Assembly: GCA_039034155.1 (NCBI GenBank)
Contig: JBCCBI010000013.1
Location: forward strand, 1 to 26,699
Direction: 5' to 3'
From: JBCCBI01 sp039034155
GTDB lineage: Bacteria > Deinococcota > Deinococci > Deinococcales > Trueperaceae
Length of the DNA stretch: 26,699 nucleotides
The position numbers were made by a program, and so were the translations under genes. Of this stretch, positions 14,685-22,795 are shown piece after piece (the stretch's first letter is position 1; each line of letters starts with the position of its first letter). The notes beneath the pieces are model-generated. The model did no database searches, had not been told where the DNA came from, and worked only from the letters and a program-made list of their open reading frames with translations.

Positions 14685-15629
14685 ATGAAACGACTCTTAA
14701 TTGGTCTACTTGCAGGTTCGTTTGTAGTAGCTAGCAGTGCATTTGCGCAAGATTTTTTGACCATCGGTACAGGTGGTGTAACCGGTGTGTACTACCCCGT
14801 GGGTGGCGCTACCGCCAAAATTGTGAATGATGCTGATGTTGGTTTGCGCTTAACCGTTGAATCAACTGGTGGCTCTGTTTTTAACATTAAAGCTATGCAA
14901 GCAGGTCAGCTTGATCTAGCGCTTGCTCAGTCAGATGTTGTCTACCAAGCTGCGAACGCACAAGAAGCCTTTGAAGGCGACGGCGTTGACCAACTGCGTA
15001 CTGTCATGGGCCTTCACCCTGAACCCCTCCACTTAGTCTGCGATGCCAGTGCTGGCGTAGCTAGTTTTAGTGACATTGCAGGCAAGCGTGTGAACATCGG
15101 TAACCCAGGTTCAGGCATTCGTAACACCGTGCTAGCAGTAATGGACAAGTTTGGCTTTGACCCAGACAGTGACATTGTTGCAGAGTCTGTGCGTGCTGCC
15201 GAAGCACCTGACTTACTCCGTGACGGCCGCATTGACTGCTTTTTCTACACCGTAGGTATTGGTGGCGCTGCCATTCAAGATATTTCGACAACGAATGACA
15301 TTACCTTAGTGCCGCTCGAGGGTGCTGAATTTGAAGCTCTTGTAGACGAGTTTCCTTATTACGCCTTTGCAACCGTGCCTGGTGGCACCTACAACGGTGT
15401 TGATGAAGACGTGACCATCTTTGGTGTGAAAGCACTTTTCACCACAACCACTGACCTAGACGAAGAAACGGTTTACACCATTGTGTCGTCAGTACTTGCC
15501 AACCTCGAGGATTTTCAAGCTACCCACCCAGCACTTCGCAACCTCACCCCAGAAAGCTTTATTCAAGGCCTTGGTGCGCCCCTTCACCCCGGTGCAGAAC
15601 GTGCGTACGCAGAAGCTGGCATGATGTAA
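14685..15629 (+). CDS. TRAP transporter solute receptor, TAXI family
   Basis: A periplasmic binding protein that captures a small organic anion and hands it to the TRAP permease. The 314 residues begin with a signal peptide (MKRLLIGLLAGSFVVASSAFA, cleavage at about 21-22). Then comes the TAXI opening LTIGTGGVTGVYYPVGGATA (25-44), whose threonine/glycine-rich name-giving region is well kept. Further marks are STGGSVFNIKAMQAGQLDLA and VNIGNPGSGIRNT. C-terminal residues include HPGAERAYAE, typical for the family. AGGAGG lies about 7 nt before the ATG. It has its own promoter and is followed by a terminator before the permease gene, which would keep receptor levels above permease levels. Substrates of TAXI systems are poorly known; glutamate or dicarboxylates are reported for some. 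Confidence 0.95.
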   Translation: MKRLLIGLLAGSFVVASSAFAQDFLTIGTGGVTGVYYPVGGATAKIVNDADVGLRLTVESTGGSVFNIKAMQAGQLDLALAQSDVVYQAANAQEAFEGDGVDQLRTVMGLHPEPLHLVCDASAGVASFSDIAGKRVNIGNPGSGIRNTVLAVMDKFGFDPDSDIVAESVRAAEAPDLLRDGRIDCFFYTVGIGGAAIQDISTTNDITLVPLEGAEFEALVDEFPYYAFATVPGGTYNGVDEDVTIFGVKALFTTTTDLDEETVYTIVSSVLANLEDFQATHPALRNLTPESFIQGLGAPLHPGAERAYAEAGMM

Positions 15630-15657
15630 CTTCAAATCTTTAGATTTTAGCTCGACC

Positions 15658-15696
15658 AAGCACGCTTGTGAACACACAGGCGTGCTTATTTTTATT
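15658..15696 (+). terminator. Terminator between TAXI receptor and permease
   Basis: AAGCACGC (15658-15665) pairs with GCGTGCTT (15680-15687). The loop contains a further TGTG/CACA pairing, and ATTTTTATT follows. It probably reduces rather than abolishes read-through to the permease. Confidence 0.8.
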
Positions 15697-15740
15697 CAGA
15701 TGTCTTTTTAGATATACTGTAGGGATACCTTGCTAATTGC

Positions 15741-15776
15741 ATGTGGATCAAGGGCTCTGATGACCTTTGACCACAT
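15741..15776. promoter_or_regulatory. Long imperfect dyad upstream of the TRAP permease
   Basis: ATGTGGATCAAGGG (15741-15754) pairs with CCTTTGACCACAT (15764-15776): 13 pairs, one bulged A and one G-T. The right arm contains TTGACC (15767-15772), a possible -35, with a weak TATATT at 15793 (spacing 20). A regulator bound here could block transcription of the permease gene. Confidence 0.4.
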
Positions 15777-15884
15777 CAATTGTGAGGTGTGATATATTCT
15801 CTGTACTGGTATTGAATGTCTACGAATGTCTACAACTTGTACTTATTCGCCCCTAAACCACACCCTTTACAGAGATATGCTCCT

Positions 15885-15892
15885 AAAGGAGG
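15885..15892 (+). promoter_or_regulatory. Ribosome site that fixes the permease start
   Basis: AAAGGAGG ends 5 nt before the ATG at 15898, and so selects it over the in-frame ATG at 15826, which has no such site. Confidence 0.85.
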
Positions 15893-15897
15893 CCCCT

Positions 15898-18492
15898 ATG
15901 GCTAAAAAGAAGCGCCGTCATGTTCCCAAAAAACCATCCACCAATAACGTACAAGCCTCACCTCAGTCTGACCAAGAAGCCACCTCAAGCCCAGATGAGG
16001 CAGCGCTAGAACCCTCTCAAACAGATACCATCAATGCAGAAGTATCCAATTCTGCGAGCACAGAAGCGGGCCTACACCTAGCCAATGCAACCAGTGTAGA
16101 TGATGTAACAGCAGATGCGGCAGCAGCAGCTGAAGCTCAACGGATGGTTGAAGAAAGCGAAACCGGCGGGCGGCAACTCAGAGGTGTCCTCCATTGGATC
16201 GTATTTGGACTAGCTATCGCGTGGTCACTATTTCAACTGTCGATTGCGAGCTGGCTCACGCTAGATTCTGTGCAGTCACGTGCCATTCACTTGGCGTTTG
16301 CCATTACCCTCACGTTTTTGGTGTTTCCTTCACGCAAGTCAAAAAGCCATGACGCCCACTGGCGAGATTATGTCTATGTGGGGTTTGCCAGTTTTTTTGT
16401 GGTGGCAACGCTGGTTTTCATCATCCGAACGTATCCAACGCTGGTGTCAGGTACAGCCGGAAATTTAGCTAATGGCGTGACTAGCTTTGCTGAGATTTTT
16501 GTACAACGTGCTACCTTACCCGCTTGGTTAACTGCTTTTCTAGGACTCATCGCCCATATACTACTCGTTGCGTTTACACTTTTTGTAATTTGGTTTGCCA
16601 ATTTGCTGTTCAACAATATTAAACGCGGCGAGATAAGTGGCAACGTACCCTTGTACGACCTGGTGTTTGCGGTCATTGCGGGCATAGTTGTGCTTTATTT
16701 ATTTACCGATTACACAGGGCTTCAAAACCGCTTTGGCATTCCCATTGAGCGCGAAGTTTGGTTTGGCGTTATCTTTATGGTGTTACTTTTAGAAGCCACC
16801 CGGCGCAGTCTGGGGCCAGCCTTGGCCATCATCGGCTTAGTGTTTTTGACCTACGCGCTCATTGGGCCGCAAGGGCTACTCTCATTTTTGCGCCTACCCG
16901 GTCTCATCGCCCATCGTGGTTATGACGTCAACCGCATCATCAGTCAAATGTATGTAACCACCGAGGGTGTGTTTGGCATCGCGCTGGGGGTATCTACTCA
17001 GTTTGTATTTTTGTTTGTGCTGTTTGGCTCCATGCTAGACAAAGCAGGCGCGGGCAAATATTTTATTGATGTTGCCAACTCTAACTTAGGCACCTTGCGG
17101 GGCGGCCCTGCCAAAGCTGCAGTTGTAGCGTCTGGACTTACTGGGATGGTGTCTGGCTCATCGCTTGCCAACGTCGTCACTACGGGCACGTTTACCATCC
17201 CGCTGATGAAACGCTCGGGCTACCCTGCCCACAAAGCAGGCGCTACCGAGGTGGCAGTATCTACAAATGGTCAACTTATGCCACCTGTGATGGGCGCAGC
17301 GGCGTTCATTATGGCGGAATTTGTAGGCATCAAATACTTTGACGTGGTGCGCGCGGCGTTTGTACCTGCGATTGTGTCTTACATTGCGCTGTTTTACGTG
17401 GTACACCTCGAGGCCCTCAAGCTAGGGTTGCGCGGGTTATCGCGCTCTGAGCTTCCACCACGGTTTAGCACCTTTATTCGCGGCGTTCACTTTTTAGTGC
17501 CACTGCTCCTCCTTATTTATGGTTTAGTCATTGCCCGCTGGTCGCCGGGGCGTTCGGTGATGTTTACCATCGCCTTGCTTGCCTTGGTGATGTTTTTTCA
17601 AGAGCCCATCAAAGCGCTTTATCTTAAAAAACCCCTAGGGCCAGCGTTTTGGGCAGGCTTTAAGAGTATTTATGAAGGGCTCGAGGCAGGTGCGCGTAAC
17701 ATGGTGGGCATTGCCGTGGCAGTTGCTACCGCTGGCATTGTGGTGGGTACTGTAAACCTCACCGGTTTGGGCTTGCGCCTTACCGAAATTATTGTAACGC
17801 TAGCTCGAGGCGCATCTTTCTTAATTATCAGCGCCTTCACACCGCTAGTCACACTTTTTCAAGGTAATCCAGAGGTGTTCTCGAGCACAACCCAATTTGC
17901 GGCTGTTTTAGTCATTACTGCTATAGCTAGCCTCATTCTAGGCTTAGGACTGCCCACAACCGCCAACTATATTGTGATGGCAACGCTCACGGCGCCAATC
18001 ATCTTTAACGTTGCCGGTGATTTTGGCTTTGTGGTGCCGCTCATTGCTGCCCACTTATTTGTGTTCTTCTTTGGGATTTTGGCAGATGACACGCCACCAG
18101 TGGGCTTGGCAGCGTACGCAGCGGCGGCAATTGCCCGTAGTGATCCCATAAAAACGGGCATTCAAGGCTTTACCTACGACATGCGCACAGCAATTTTGCC
18201 GTTTATGTTTGTGTTTAATACTCGCTTGCTACTTATTGGTGTGACCAACGCATTTGTCGGCATCTACATTTTTGTAACTGCCCTAGTTGGCATGTTTGCG
18301 TTTGCAGCAGGCACCCAAGGCTTTGCCCTTAAACCCCTCAACTGGCCGCAGCGCATTGGGCTAATTCTCACGGCGTTTTTGTTGATCCAGCCGGGCTTAG
18401 TGAGCGACACACTAGGCTTTTTAATTGTGTTTGGTGTGTACGGCTGGCAGTACTACCAGATGCGTCAGCAAAGCTTACCTGCACCTGCCTAA
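15898..18492 (+). CDS. TRAP transporter permease, fused small and large subunits (4TM/12TM type)
   Basis: An inner-membrane secondary transporter that imports the TAXI receptor's ligand using an ion gradient. The small (DctQ-like) and large (DctM-like) parts are fused in one 864-residue chain, the normal form for TAXI systems. Residues 1 to about 96 are cytoplasmic: a basic start (MAKKKRRHVPKK) and an acidic, low-complexity Ser/Ala/Glu stretch, ending in the family's VEESETGGRQLRG. Membrane segments run from about 97 to near the C-terminus. DctM marks are SMLDKAGAGKYF (about 377), SGLTGMVSGSSLANVV, GQLMPPVMGAAAFIMAE, GLGLPTTANYIV (about 682) and ILADDTPPVGLAAYAAAAIA (about 727). The start at 15898 was chosen by its AAAGGAGG. 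The N-terminal extension is longer than usual, by my recollection of the family. The Usp gene follows by 108 bp. Confidence 0.94.
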   Translation: MAKKKRRHVPKKPSTNNVQASPQSDQEATSSPDEAALEPSQTDTINAEVSNSASTEAGLHLANATSVDDVTADAAAAAEAQRMVEESETGGRQLRGVLHWIVFGLAIAWSLFQLSIASWLTLDSVQSRAIHLAFAITLTFLVFPSRKSKSHDAHWRDYVYVGFASFFVVATLVFIIRTYPTLVSGTAGNLANGVTSFAEIFVQRATLPAWLTAFLGLIAHILLVAFTLFVIWFANLLFNNIKRGEISGNVPLYDLVFAVIAGIVVLYLFTDYTGLQNRFGIPIEREVWFGVIFMVLLLEATRRSLGPALAIIGLVFLTYALIGPQGLLSFLRLPGLIAHRGYDVNRIISQMYVTTEGVFGIALGVSTQFVFLFVLFGSMLDKAGAGKYFIDVANSNLGTLRGGPAKAAVVASGLTGMVSGSSLANVVTTGTFTIPLMKRSGYPAHKAGATEVAVSTNGQLMPPVMGAAAFIMAEFVGIKYFDVVRAAFVPAIVSYIALFYVVHLEALKLGLRGLSRSELPPRFSTFIRGVHFLVPLLLLIYGLVIARWSPGRSVMFTIALLALVMFFQEPIKALYLKKPLGPAFWAGFKSIYEGLEAGARNMVGIAVAVATAGIVVGTVNLTGLGLRLTEIIVTLARGASFLIISAFTPLVTLFQGNPEVFSSTTQFAAVLVITAIASLILGLGLPTTANYIVMATLTAPIIFNVAGDFGFVVPLIAAHLFVFFFGILADDTPPVGLAAYAAAAIARSDPIKTGIQGFTYDMRTAILPFMFVFNTRLLLIGVTNAFVGIYIFVTALVGMFAFAAGTQGFALKPLNWPQRIGLILTAFLLIQPGLVSDTLGFLIVFGVYGWQYYQMRQQSLPAPA

Positions 18493-18600
18493 GTAACCTT
18501 GATTACTTGGATACGGACGTCTTCCTGTCAATGTTTCAAAGGTGTATCTTGATGACATTATTCATACTCCAAAACGTCCACAACTCCTCAAGGAGGCAAC

Positions 18601-19035
18601 ATGTTTGAAACAATTTTAGTTCCAGTTGATGATACTGAGGTTAGCGCCAAAGCAGTGACTACGGCGGTTAAGTTTGCCCAGGAAGTTGGTGGCACCCTGA
18701 CGCTACTGCACTGCCTCGAGCCCCTACCTACCTACACGGGGAACGTAGCTGGCTATTTACCTGAAGGGGAGCTCGAGCGTGCTGCCAAAGAATACGGTCA
18801 GAGCATTCTTGATAAATTTGCGGGTCAGCTCCCTTACGGTGGAGACCATCAAATCCAGCTTCACCAAGGCGACAAAAAAGCTTGGCGTGAAATCGTCGAC
18901 TATGCTGAGGCTCAGAACATAGAACTCATCATCATGGGCAGTCACGGGCGCACAGGCTTAGAACACGCCCTACTTGGTAGTGTTGCCGAGCGCGTTGCTC
19001 GCCATACAGACATTCCGGTCATGCTCATCAGTTAA
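18601..19035 (+). CDS. Universal stress protein, UspA family (ATP-binding type)
   Basis: A small cytoplasmic alpha/beta protein, usually dimeric, that binds ATP. The 144 residues form a single Usp domain beginning ETILVPVDDTEVSAKAV (3-19). The ATP-binding motif is intact: G113-x2-G116-x9-G126-S127 inside IIMGSHGRTGLEHALLGSVAE. AAGGAGG lies 5 nt before the ATG. It follows the TRAP permease by 108 bp on the same strand and precedes a terminator. In Halomonas the Usp protein TeaD is encoded with the TRAP transporter TeaABC and regulates it. The arrangement here suggests a similar role, which is inference. Confidence 0.94.
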   Translation: MFETILVPVDDTEVSAKAVTTAVKFAQEVGGTLTLLHCLEPLPTYTGNVAGYLPEGELERAAKEYGQSILDKFAGQLPYGGDHQIQLHQGDKKAWREIVDYAEAQNIELIIMGSHGRTGLEHALLGSVAERVARHTDIPVMLIS

Positions 19036-19055
19036 CCAATAACCATCACGCATTC

Positions 19056-19088
19056 AACGCGGTCATCTCTTGCAGAGACCGCGTTTTG
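19056..19088 (+). terminator. Intrinsic terminator after the Usp gene
   Basis: AACGCGGTC (19056-19064) pairs perfectly with GACCGCGTT (19077-19085), and the loop can add TCT/AGA. A short T-run (TTTT within GCGTTTTG) overlaps the end of the stem. Confidence 0.8.
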
Positions 19089-19402
19089 CTATATCATCAT
19101 CTACTACCAAGCCCTTAACCTGATGACAAACTATCGAACGGTCTAGACATGAAGATGATGTTTACTATCTCAATATCTAACGTTCAGGCCTCTATTTTTA
19201 CGCTCAACATTAGCAACCACACAAGTTAGTAATACACACATAACAGCTGATGGAATCTCCCCTTCGCCCTTTCACCCCTTCTCTACTGACGACACCCTGA
19301 GGAACTTGTCATCAGGCTATAACAGATTCTTGTGCAACTGCTAACATCAATCAGATGACCGCCACAAAAGCAATCCCAAACTGACTTTCTGAGGAGATAA
19401 CG
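19089..19402. other. 314-base spacer before the aminotransferase
   Basis: No gene. It contains an 11-bp inverted repeat pair, CCTGATGACAA at 19119-19129 and TTGTCATCAGG at 19306-19316, 176 bp apart. The promoter for the aminotransferase must lie here but I cannot place it. No riboswitch was recognised. Confidence 0.5.
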
Positions 19403-20755
19403 ATGTCTCATCTTCAGTCCGCTGCCTTTTTTCGTGATTTGAGCCGCGAGCCCATTCTCATCACTCATGCTGAGGGCGTGCATCTGGTGGATGATACCGG
19501 CAAACGCTATTTAGATGCCGCCTCAGGTGCCGCAGTTTGCTCGTTGGGACACGGGCGTAAAGACATCGCTGACGTGCTCTCGCAGCAAGCCCACACACTC
19601 AACTTTGCGCACGTCTCCAAATTTGCCACCCAGCCGATGATTGACCTTGCAGAGATGGTGGTGGCCCGCGCCCCCAACCTGCTCAGTAAAGTCTTTTTTA
19701 CCTCGGGCGGGTCTGAATCAACTGAGGCTGCCATTAAACTAGCGCGGCAGTATCAGCTTGCCAAAGGCAATCCCAGCAAGTACAAAGTGATTACCCGCCG
19801 CACGTCTTATCATGGTGCTACCTTGGGCGCATTGGCACTCAGTGGGCAAGTAGGACGGCGGCAACTTTTTACGCCGATGATGCTTGCCCAGCCCATGATT
19901 GCACCAACATCTTGTTACCGCTGTCCATTTGGCAAAGACCCTAGCACCTGCCAAGTGGAATGTGCGGATGACCTCGAGACCACCCTCCTCAGCGAAGGTC
20001 CAGACAACGTCGCAGCGTTCATCGCCGAACCTATCGTTGGTTCATCTGCACCAGGCAGATACCCCAAAGACAGCTATTGGCAACGTATCCGCGAGATTTG
20101 CGACCAATATGACGTGCTATTTATTGCCGACGAAGTCATGAGCGGTAACGGCAGAAGTGGCAAGTGGTGGGCCATGCAACACAGCAGCATTGTCCCAGAC
20201 ATGATTACCACCGCCAAAGGCATTAGCGCAGGGTATACACCGCTGGGTGCAGTGCTCGTTAGCCAACAGGTATTTGATGCCGTCAAAACAGCCACAGGAG
20301 ATTTTCGGCACGGGCACACCTACAGCGGCAACCCCATCTCGTGCGCGGTAGGACTTAAAGTCATCGAGATTATTGAGCGTGAGGGGTTACTAGCGAACGT
20401 AGAGGCTCGAGGCAATAACCTCAAACAACAACTCACTGAAACCTTGGGCAATCACCCACATGTGGGCGTTATCCGCGGACGCGGGCTGCTCCTAGGCGTT
20501 GAGTTTGTAGCTGACAAAGCCAGTAAAACTCCGTTTGATACCAGCTTAAACATCCGCAGTAAGTTTAGCCATGCCTGTTTAGAACGAGGCTTGTACATCT
20601 ACCAAGGTGGCGGCAATGTCGATGGTACACGTGGTGACCACGCCTTACTTGCTCCGCCGTTTGTGATTGATGAAACGCACATAGATTTTATTGTGGCAAC
20701 AATGGCAGAGGCACTGGATGCCGTCACGAAGAAGTTGGAGCCAGTGGCAGCATGA
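19403..20755 (+). CDS. Class III PLP-dependent aminotransferase with a four-cysteine insert
   Basis: Transfers an amino group from an amino compound, often an omega-amine or beta/gamma-amino acid, to a keto acid using pyridoxal phosphate. The 450 residues show fold-type I marks: TSGGSESTEAAIKLAR (100-115, phosphate cup), SYHGAT (135-140), the FIAEPIVGSS strand (206-215), IADEVMSGNGRSG (241-253) with D243 binding the pyridine nitrogen, and the Schiff-base lysine K272 in TTAKGISAGYTPLGA. An insert (about 168-190) carries C171, C174, C183 and C187 (CYRC, then C-x3-C), a possible metal or disulfide site found in a subset of family members as I recall. GAGGAG lies 7 nt before the ATG. The stop overlaps the start of a cupin gene. 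The substrate cannot be told from sequence; the TRAP system upstream is a candidate supplier. Confidence 0.93.
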   Translation: MSHLQSAAFFRDLSREPILITHAEGVHLVDDTGKRYLDAASGAAVCSLGHGRKDIADVLSQQAHTLNFAHVSKFATQPMIDLAEMVVARAPNLLSKVFFTSGGSESTEAAIKLARQYQLAKGNPSKYKVITRRTSYHGATLGALALSGQVGRRQLFTPMMLAQPMIAPTSCYRCPFGKDPSTCQVECADDLETTLLSEGPDNVAAFIAEPIVGSSAPGRYPKDSYWQRIREICDQYDVLFIADEVMSGNGRSGKWWAMQHSSIVPDMITTAKGISAGYTPLGAVLVSQQVFDAVKTATGDFRHGHTYSGNPISCAVGLKVIEIIEREGLLANVEARGNNLKQQLTETLGNHPHVGVIRGRGLLLGVEFVADKASKTPFDTSLNIRSKFSHACLERGLYIYQGGGNVDGTRGDHALLAPPFVIDETHIDFIVATMAEALDAVTKKLEPVAA

Positions 20756-21090
20756 GCAGCAAGATTGTCATTGCAGACTTGCCTACTACTACCCTCTCAG
20801 AACAAGTTTTGCGGCGGCGGGTGACGGGGGAGCGGCTCGAGCTCATTCACTACTACTACCAACCTGGCAGCGTCTTTTCTCGGCACAGTCACGAAGCTGA
20901 GCAACTTACAATTGTCCTATCAGGCACGTTAATCTTTGAATTTGATGATGAAACCATCGCCTTAAACTCAGGTGAAGCTGTACTTATCACCAGCAACCGC
21001 CCGCACGGTGCTCACGTTCCAGAAGATAGCGATCCGGTTGAAACTTACAATATCTTCACGCCTGTTCGAGATGCTTTACCTAGCGCTTGA
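20752..21090 (+). CDS. Small cupin-domain protein
   Basis: A single-domain cupin of 112 residues. Cupin motif 1 runs from PGSVFSRHSHEAEQLTIVLSG (38-58), with probable metal ligands H45, H47 and E50 or Q51. Motif 2 is GEAVLITSNRPHGAHVPE (74-91), with H85 or H88 as the last ligand. There is no DNA-binding domain or signal peptide. Its ATG overlaps the aminotransferase stop as ATGA, so the two are translationally coupled and probably serve the same pathway. Small cupins next to aminotransferases can be isomerases, dioxygenases or metabolite sensors; I cannot choose between these. A bidirectional terminator follows. Confidence 0.9.
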   Translation: MSSKIVIADLPTTTLSEQVLRRRVTGERLELIHYYYQPGSVFSRHSHEAEQLTIVLSGTLIFEFDDETIALNSGEAVLITSNRPHGAHVPEDSDPVETYNIFTPVRDALPSA

Positions 21091-21123
21091 ACCTGCTCAA
21101 CACACATCACCATCATATAAAAC

Positions 21124-21153
21124 AGGCATCATCTCCATGAACGGATGATGCCT
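21124..21153. terminator. Bidirectional terminator between cupin and citrate synthase genes
   Basis: AGGCATCATC and GATGATGCCT form a perfect 10-bp stem around a 10-nt loop. Reading the minus strand it is followed by GTTTTATATG, so it best serves the minus-strand citrate synthase. On the plus strand the T-run is poor. Confidence 0.75.
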
Positions 21154-21239
21154 ACTTCATTATCTGGGTTCGCCTTTTCAGCGCGATGCAATCATCACAA
21201 GAAAGCTTTTGAACGTCCTAGTTTGACAAATTGACACCC

Positions 21240-22376
21240 TCAACGTGCGTCAATTGGCGTAAAGGTTTTGTTGCGCTCGCCCTCGTAAACAAGTCGCGGG
21301 CGCATAATTTTGTTGTTGGCGTACTGCTCAATTAGGTGGGCCATCCACCCCGACACGCGGGCAACCGCAAAAATGGGCGTGTACATATCGCCGGGAAACC
21401 CCAACATGCGGTAAACGCTGGCACTAAAAAAGTCTACATTGGGTTTAACTTGGCGGCCCTTAGCTTCCATTTCGCGGTCCATGACCCGTTCCATCTCGAG
21501 GCTCATCTCGAACCACTTGCTTTCGCCAGATTCTTCGCTCAGCTCTTCAGCTACATGCCGCAAAATTGTGGCTCTTGGGTCAAGCACTTTGTAGACGCGG
21601 TGACCAAAACCCATCACCCGGCCGTGCGGTTTGGCAAGTTGAGCAAGCACATAGTCCTCGACGCCATCTGTACTGCCAATTTCTTCTAGCGCTTGCATCA
21701 CCGCCGTGTTGGCACCGCCATGTAGAGGTCCTTTAAGGCTGGACATAGCTGCAGTAATAGCACTGTAGACATCAGTCAAGGTTGAGGCGGCCGCCCTCGC
21801 CGTAAACGTGCTTGCGTTTGACCCGTGCTCAGCATGGAGCACAAGCGCCACATCCATCACCCGAACAGCAGCATCGCTAGGTGCTTCCCCAGTGAGCATG
21901 TACAAAAAGTTAGCGGCAATGCCTAAATTGAGGTCAGGTGCAACTGGGTCTTGACCACTGCGAATCCGCTGGTAGGCAGCCGTGAGTGTTGGAAACTGGG
22001 CAACTAGCTTAATGCCAATAGCTTTGACGTTCTCAACAGAGGTATCCTCAGAATGGTCATCAAAGGTGGCAAGGACAGATAGCGCGCTGCGAATCGCGTG
22101 CATCGGCTGGGTATCTTTGGGCACGCTGCGCAGGAGGTCGTACACAGCTTCTGGCACCGTGTAATGACTAGCAAGCGTCTTTTTGAAATCATCTAACTCT
22201 GCTTGGGTGGGTAGTTCGCCGTGCCACAACAACCACACAACTTCTTCATAGGTTGCTTTGTCAGCCAGTTCGTGAATGTTATAGCCACTGTAAATCAACT
22301 CGCCCTGTTGCCCGTCGATACTGCAAATATGCGTGGTGTCAATATGCACACCTTCGAGTCCGCGAAAAATATCCAT
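21240..22376 (-). CDS. gltA: Citrate synthase (or 2-methylcitrate synthase)
   Basis: Condenses acetyl-CoA with oxaloacetate to give citrate, the entry step of the TCA cycle; some relatives prefer propionyl-CoA. At 378 residues it belongs to the short type found in Thermus, archaea and Gram-positives. It opens with GLEGVHIDTTHICSIDGQQG (6-25), the usual start of this type. The catalytic residues are in place: H219 in GPLHGGAN, H259 in MGFGHRVYK and D315 in PNVDFFSASVY. R260 and the LHAEHGSNASTFTAR segment (180-194) are also conserved. AAAGGAGG lies 4-5 nt before the ATG. A 13-bp palindrome just upstream may be an operator. No methylcitrate-cycle genes (prpB or prpD) are nearby, so citrate synthase is the better call. 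Confidence 0.94.
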   Translation of the reverse strand: MDIFRGLEGVHIDTTHICSIDGQQGELIYSGYNIHELADKATYEEVVWLLWHGELPTQAELDDFKKTLASHYTVPEAVYDLLRSVPKDTQPMHAIRSALSVLATFDDHSEDTSVENVKAIGIKLVAQFPTLTAAYQRIRSGQDPVAPDLNLGIAANFLYMLTGEAPSDAAVRVMDVALVLHAEHGSNASTFTARAAASTLTDVYSAITAAMSSLKGPLHGGANTAVMQALEEIGSTDGVEDYVLAQLAKPHGRVMGFGHRVYKVLDPRATILRHVAEELSEESGESKWFEMSLEMERVMDREMEAKGRQVKPNVDFFSASVYRMLGFPGDMYTPIFAVARVSGWMAHLIEQYANNKIMRPRLVYEGERNKTFTPIDAR

Positions 22377-22388
22377 GAATCCTCCTTT

Positions 22389-22401
22389 ATACGATTCGTA
22401 T
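22389..22401. promoter_or_regulatory. Palindrome immediately upstream of the citrate synthase ribosome site
   Basis: ATACGATTCGTAT is a perfect 6+1+6 dyad, 13-25 bp before the citrate synthase start on the minus strand. It touches a TATAAA on the minus strand, with TTGACC further up at a spacing too short (12) for a normal promoter. It is a plausible operator. Confidence 0.4.
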
Positions 22402-22795
22402 TAGGTCAACACCACATTTGTGACGTACTCAACCATCACAGGACCAGCACACGGTCTGAATAAACGAGGATGATGCCGTGTACAGGAGTTGCTATAGGTT
22501 TGTGATGTCTCATGTAGCTTGTGAGTGTGGGAGTGTTTTAAGTAAGGCTATTTTTGTCCCTCACGTTGTCTTCTCCCCTAATGCGTACATCTCAACGTGC
22601 TTCTTTTACACTTCATTATATCAAGCTTTACAAGGCAAACATGGGCCAGAACGGTATTTTGTAAGCTGGGCTAGTATGTCAAGGGGCTCGCAGCATGAGC
22701 AATCTTGCAACGTCGTACAATGAGCACATTGAACGCTACACATCTTTACTGCTTCTGTACCCGATAAGGATTTTGTACTTGACAAGGAGATACCG
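22402..22795. other. 394-base spacer between divergent genes
   Basis: No convincing gene; the open frame at 22478-22723 is Cys/Phe-rich, has no ribosome site and matches no family I know. A 7-bp dyad, CACGTTG (22562-22568) and CAACGTG (22593-22599), has a 24-nt spacer. A TACAAT at 22716 may be a -10 for the membrane protein gene, without a clear -35. Confidence 0.45.

Noticed and set aside
15826..15897. Upstream ATG for the TRAP permease
   Set aside because: It has no ribosome site, while AAAGGAGG stands at the right distance from the ATG at 15898.
22478..22723. 81-codon frame upstream of the membrane protein
   Set aside because: The composition (many Cys, Tyr, Phe, His) is that of non-coding DNA read by chance, and no ribosome site precedes it.
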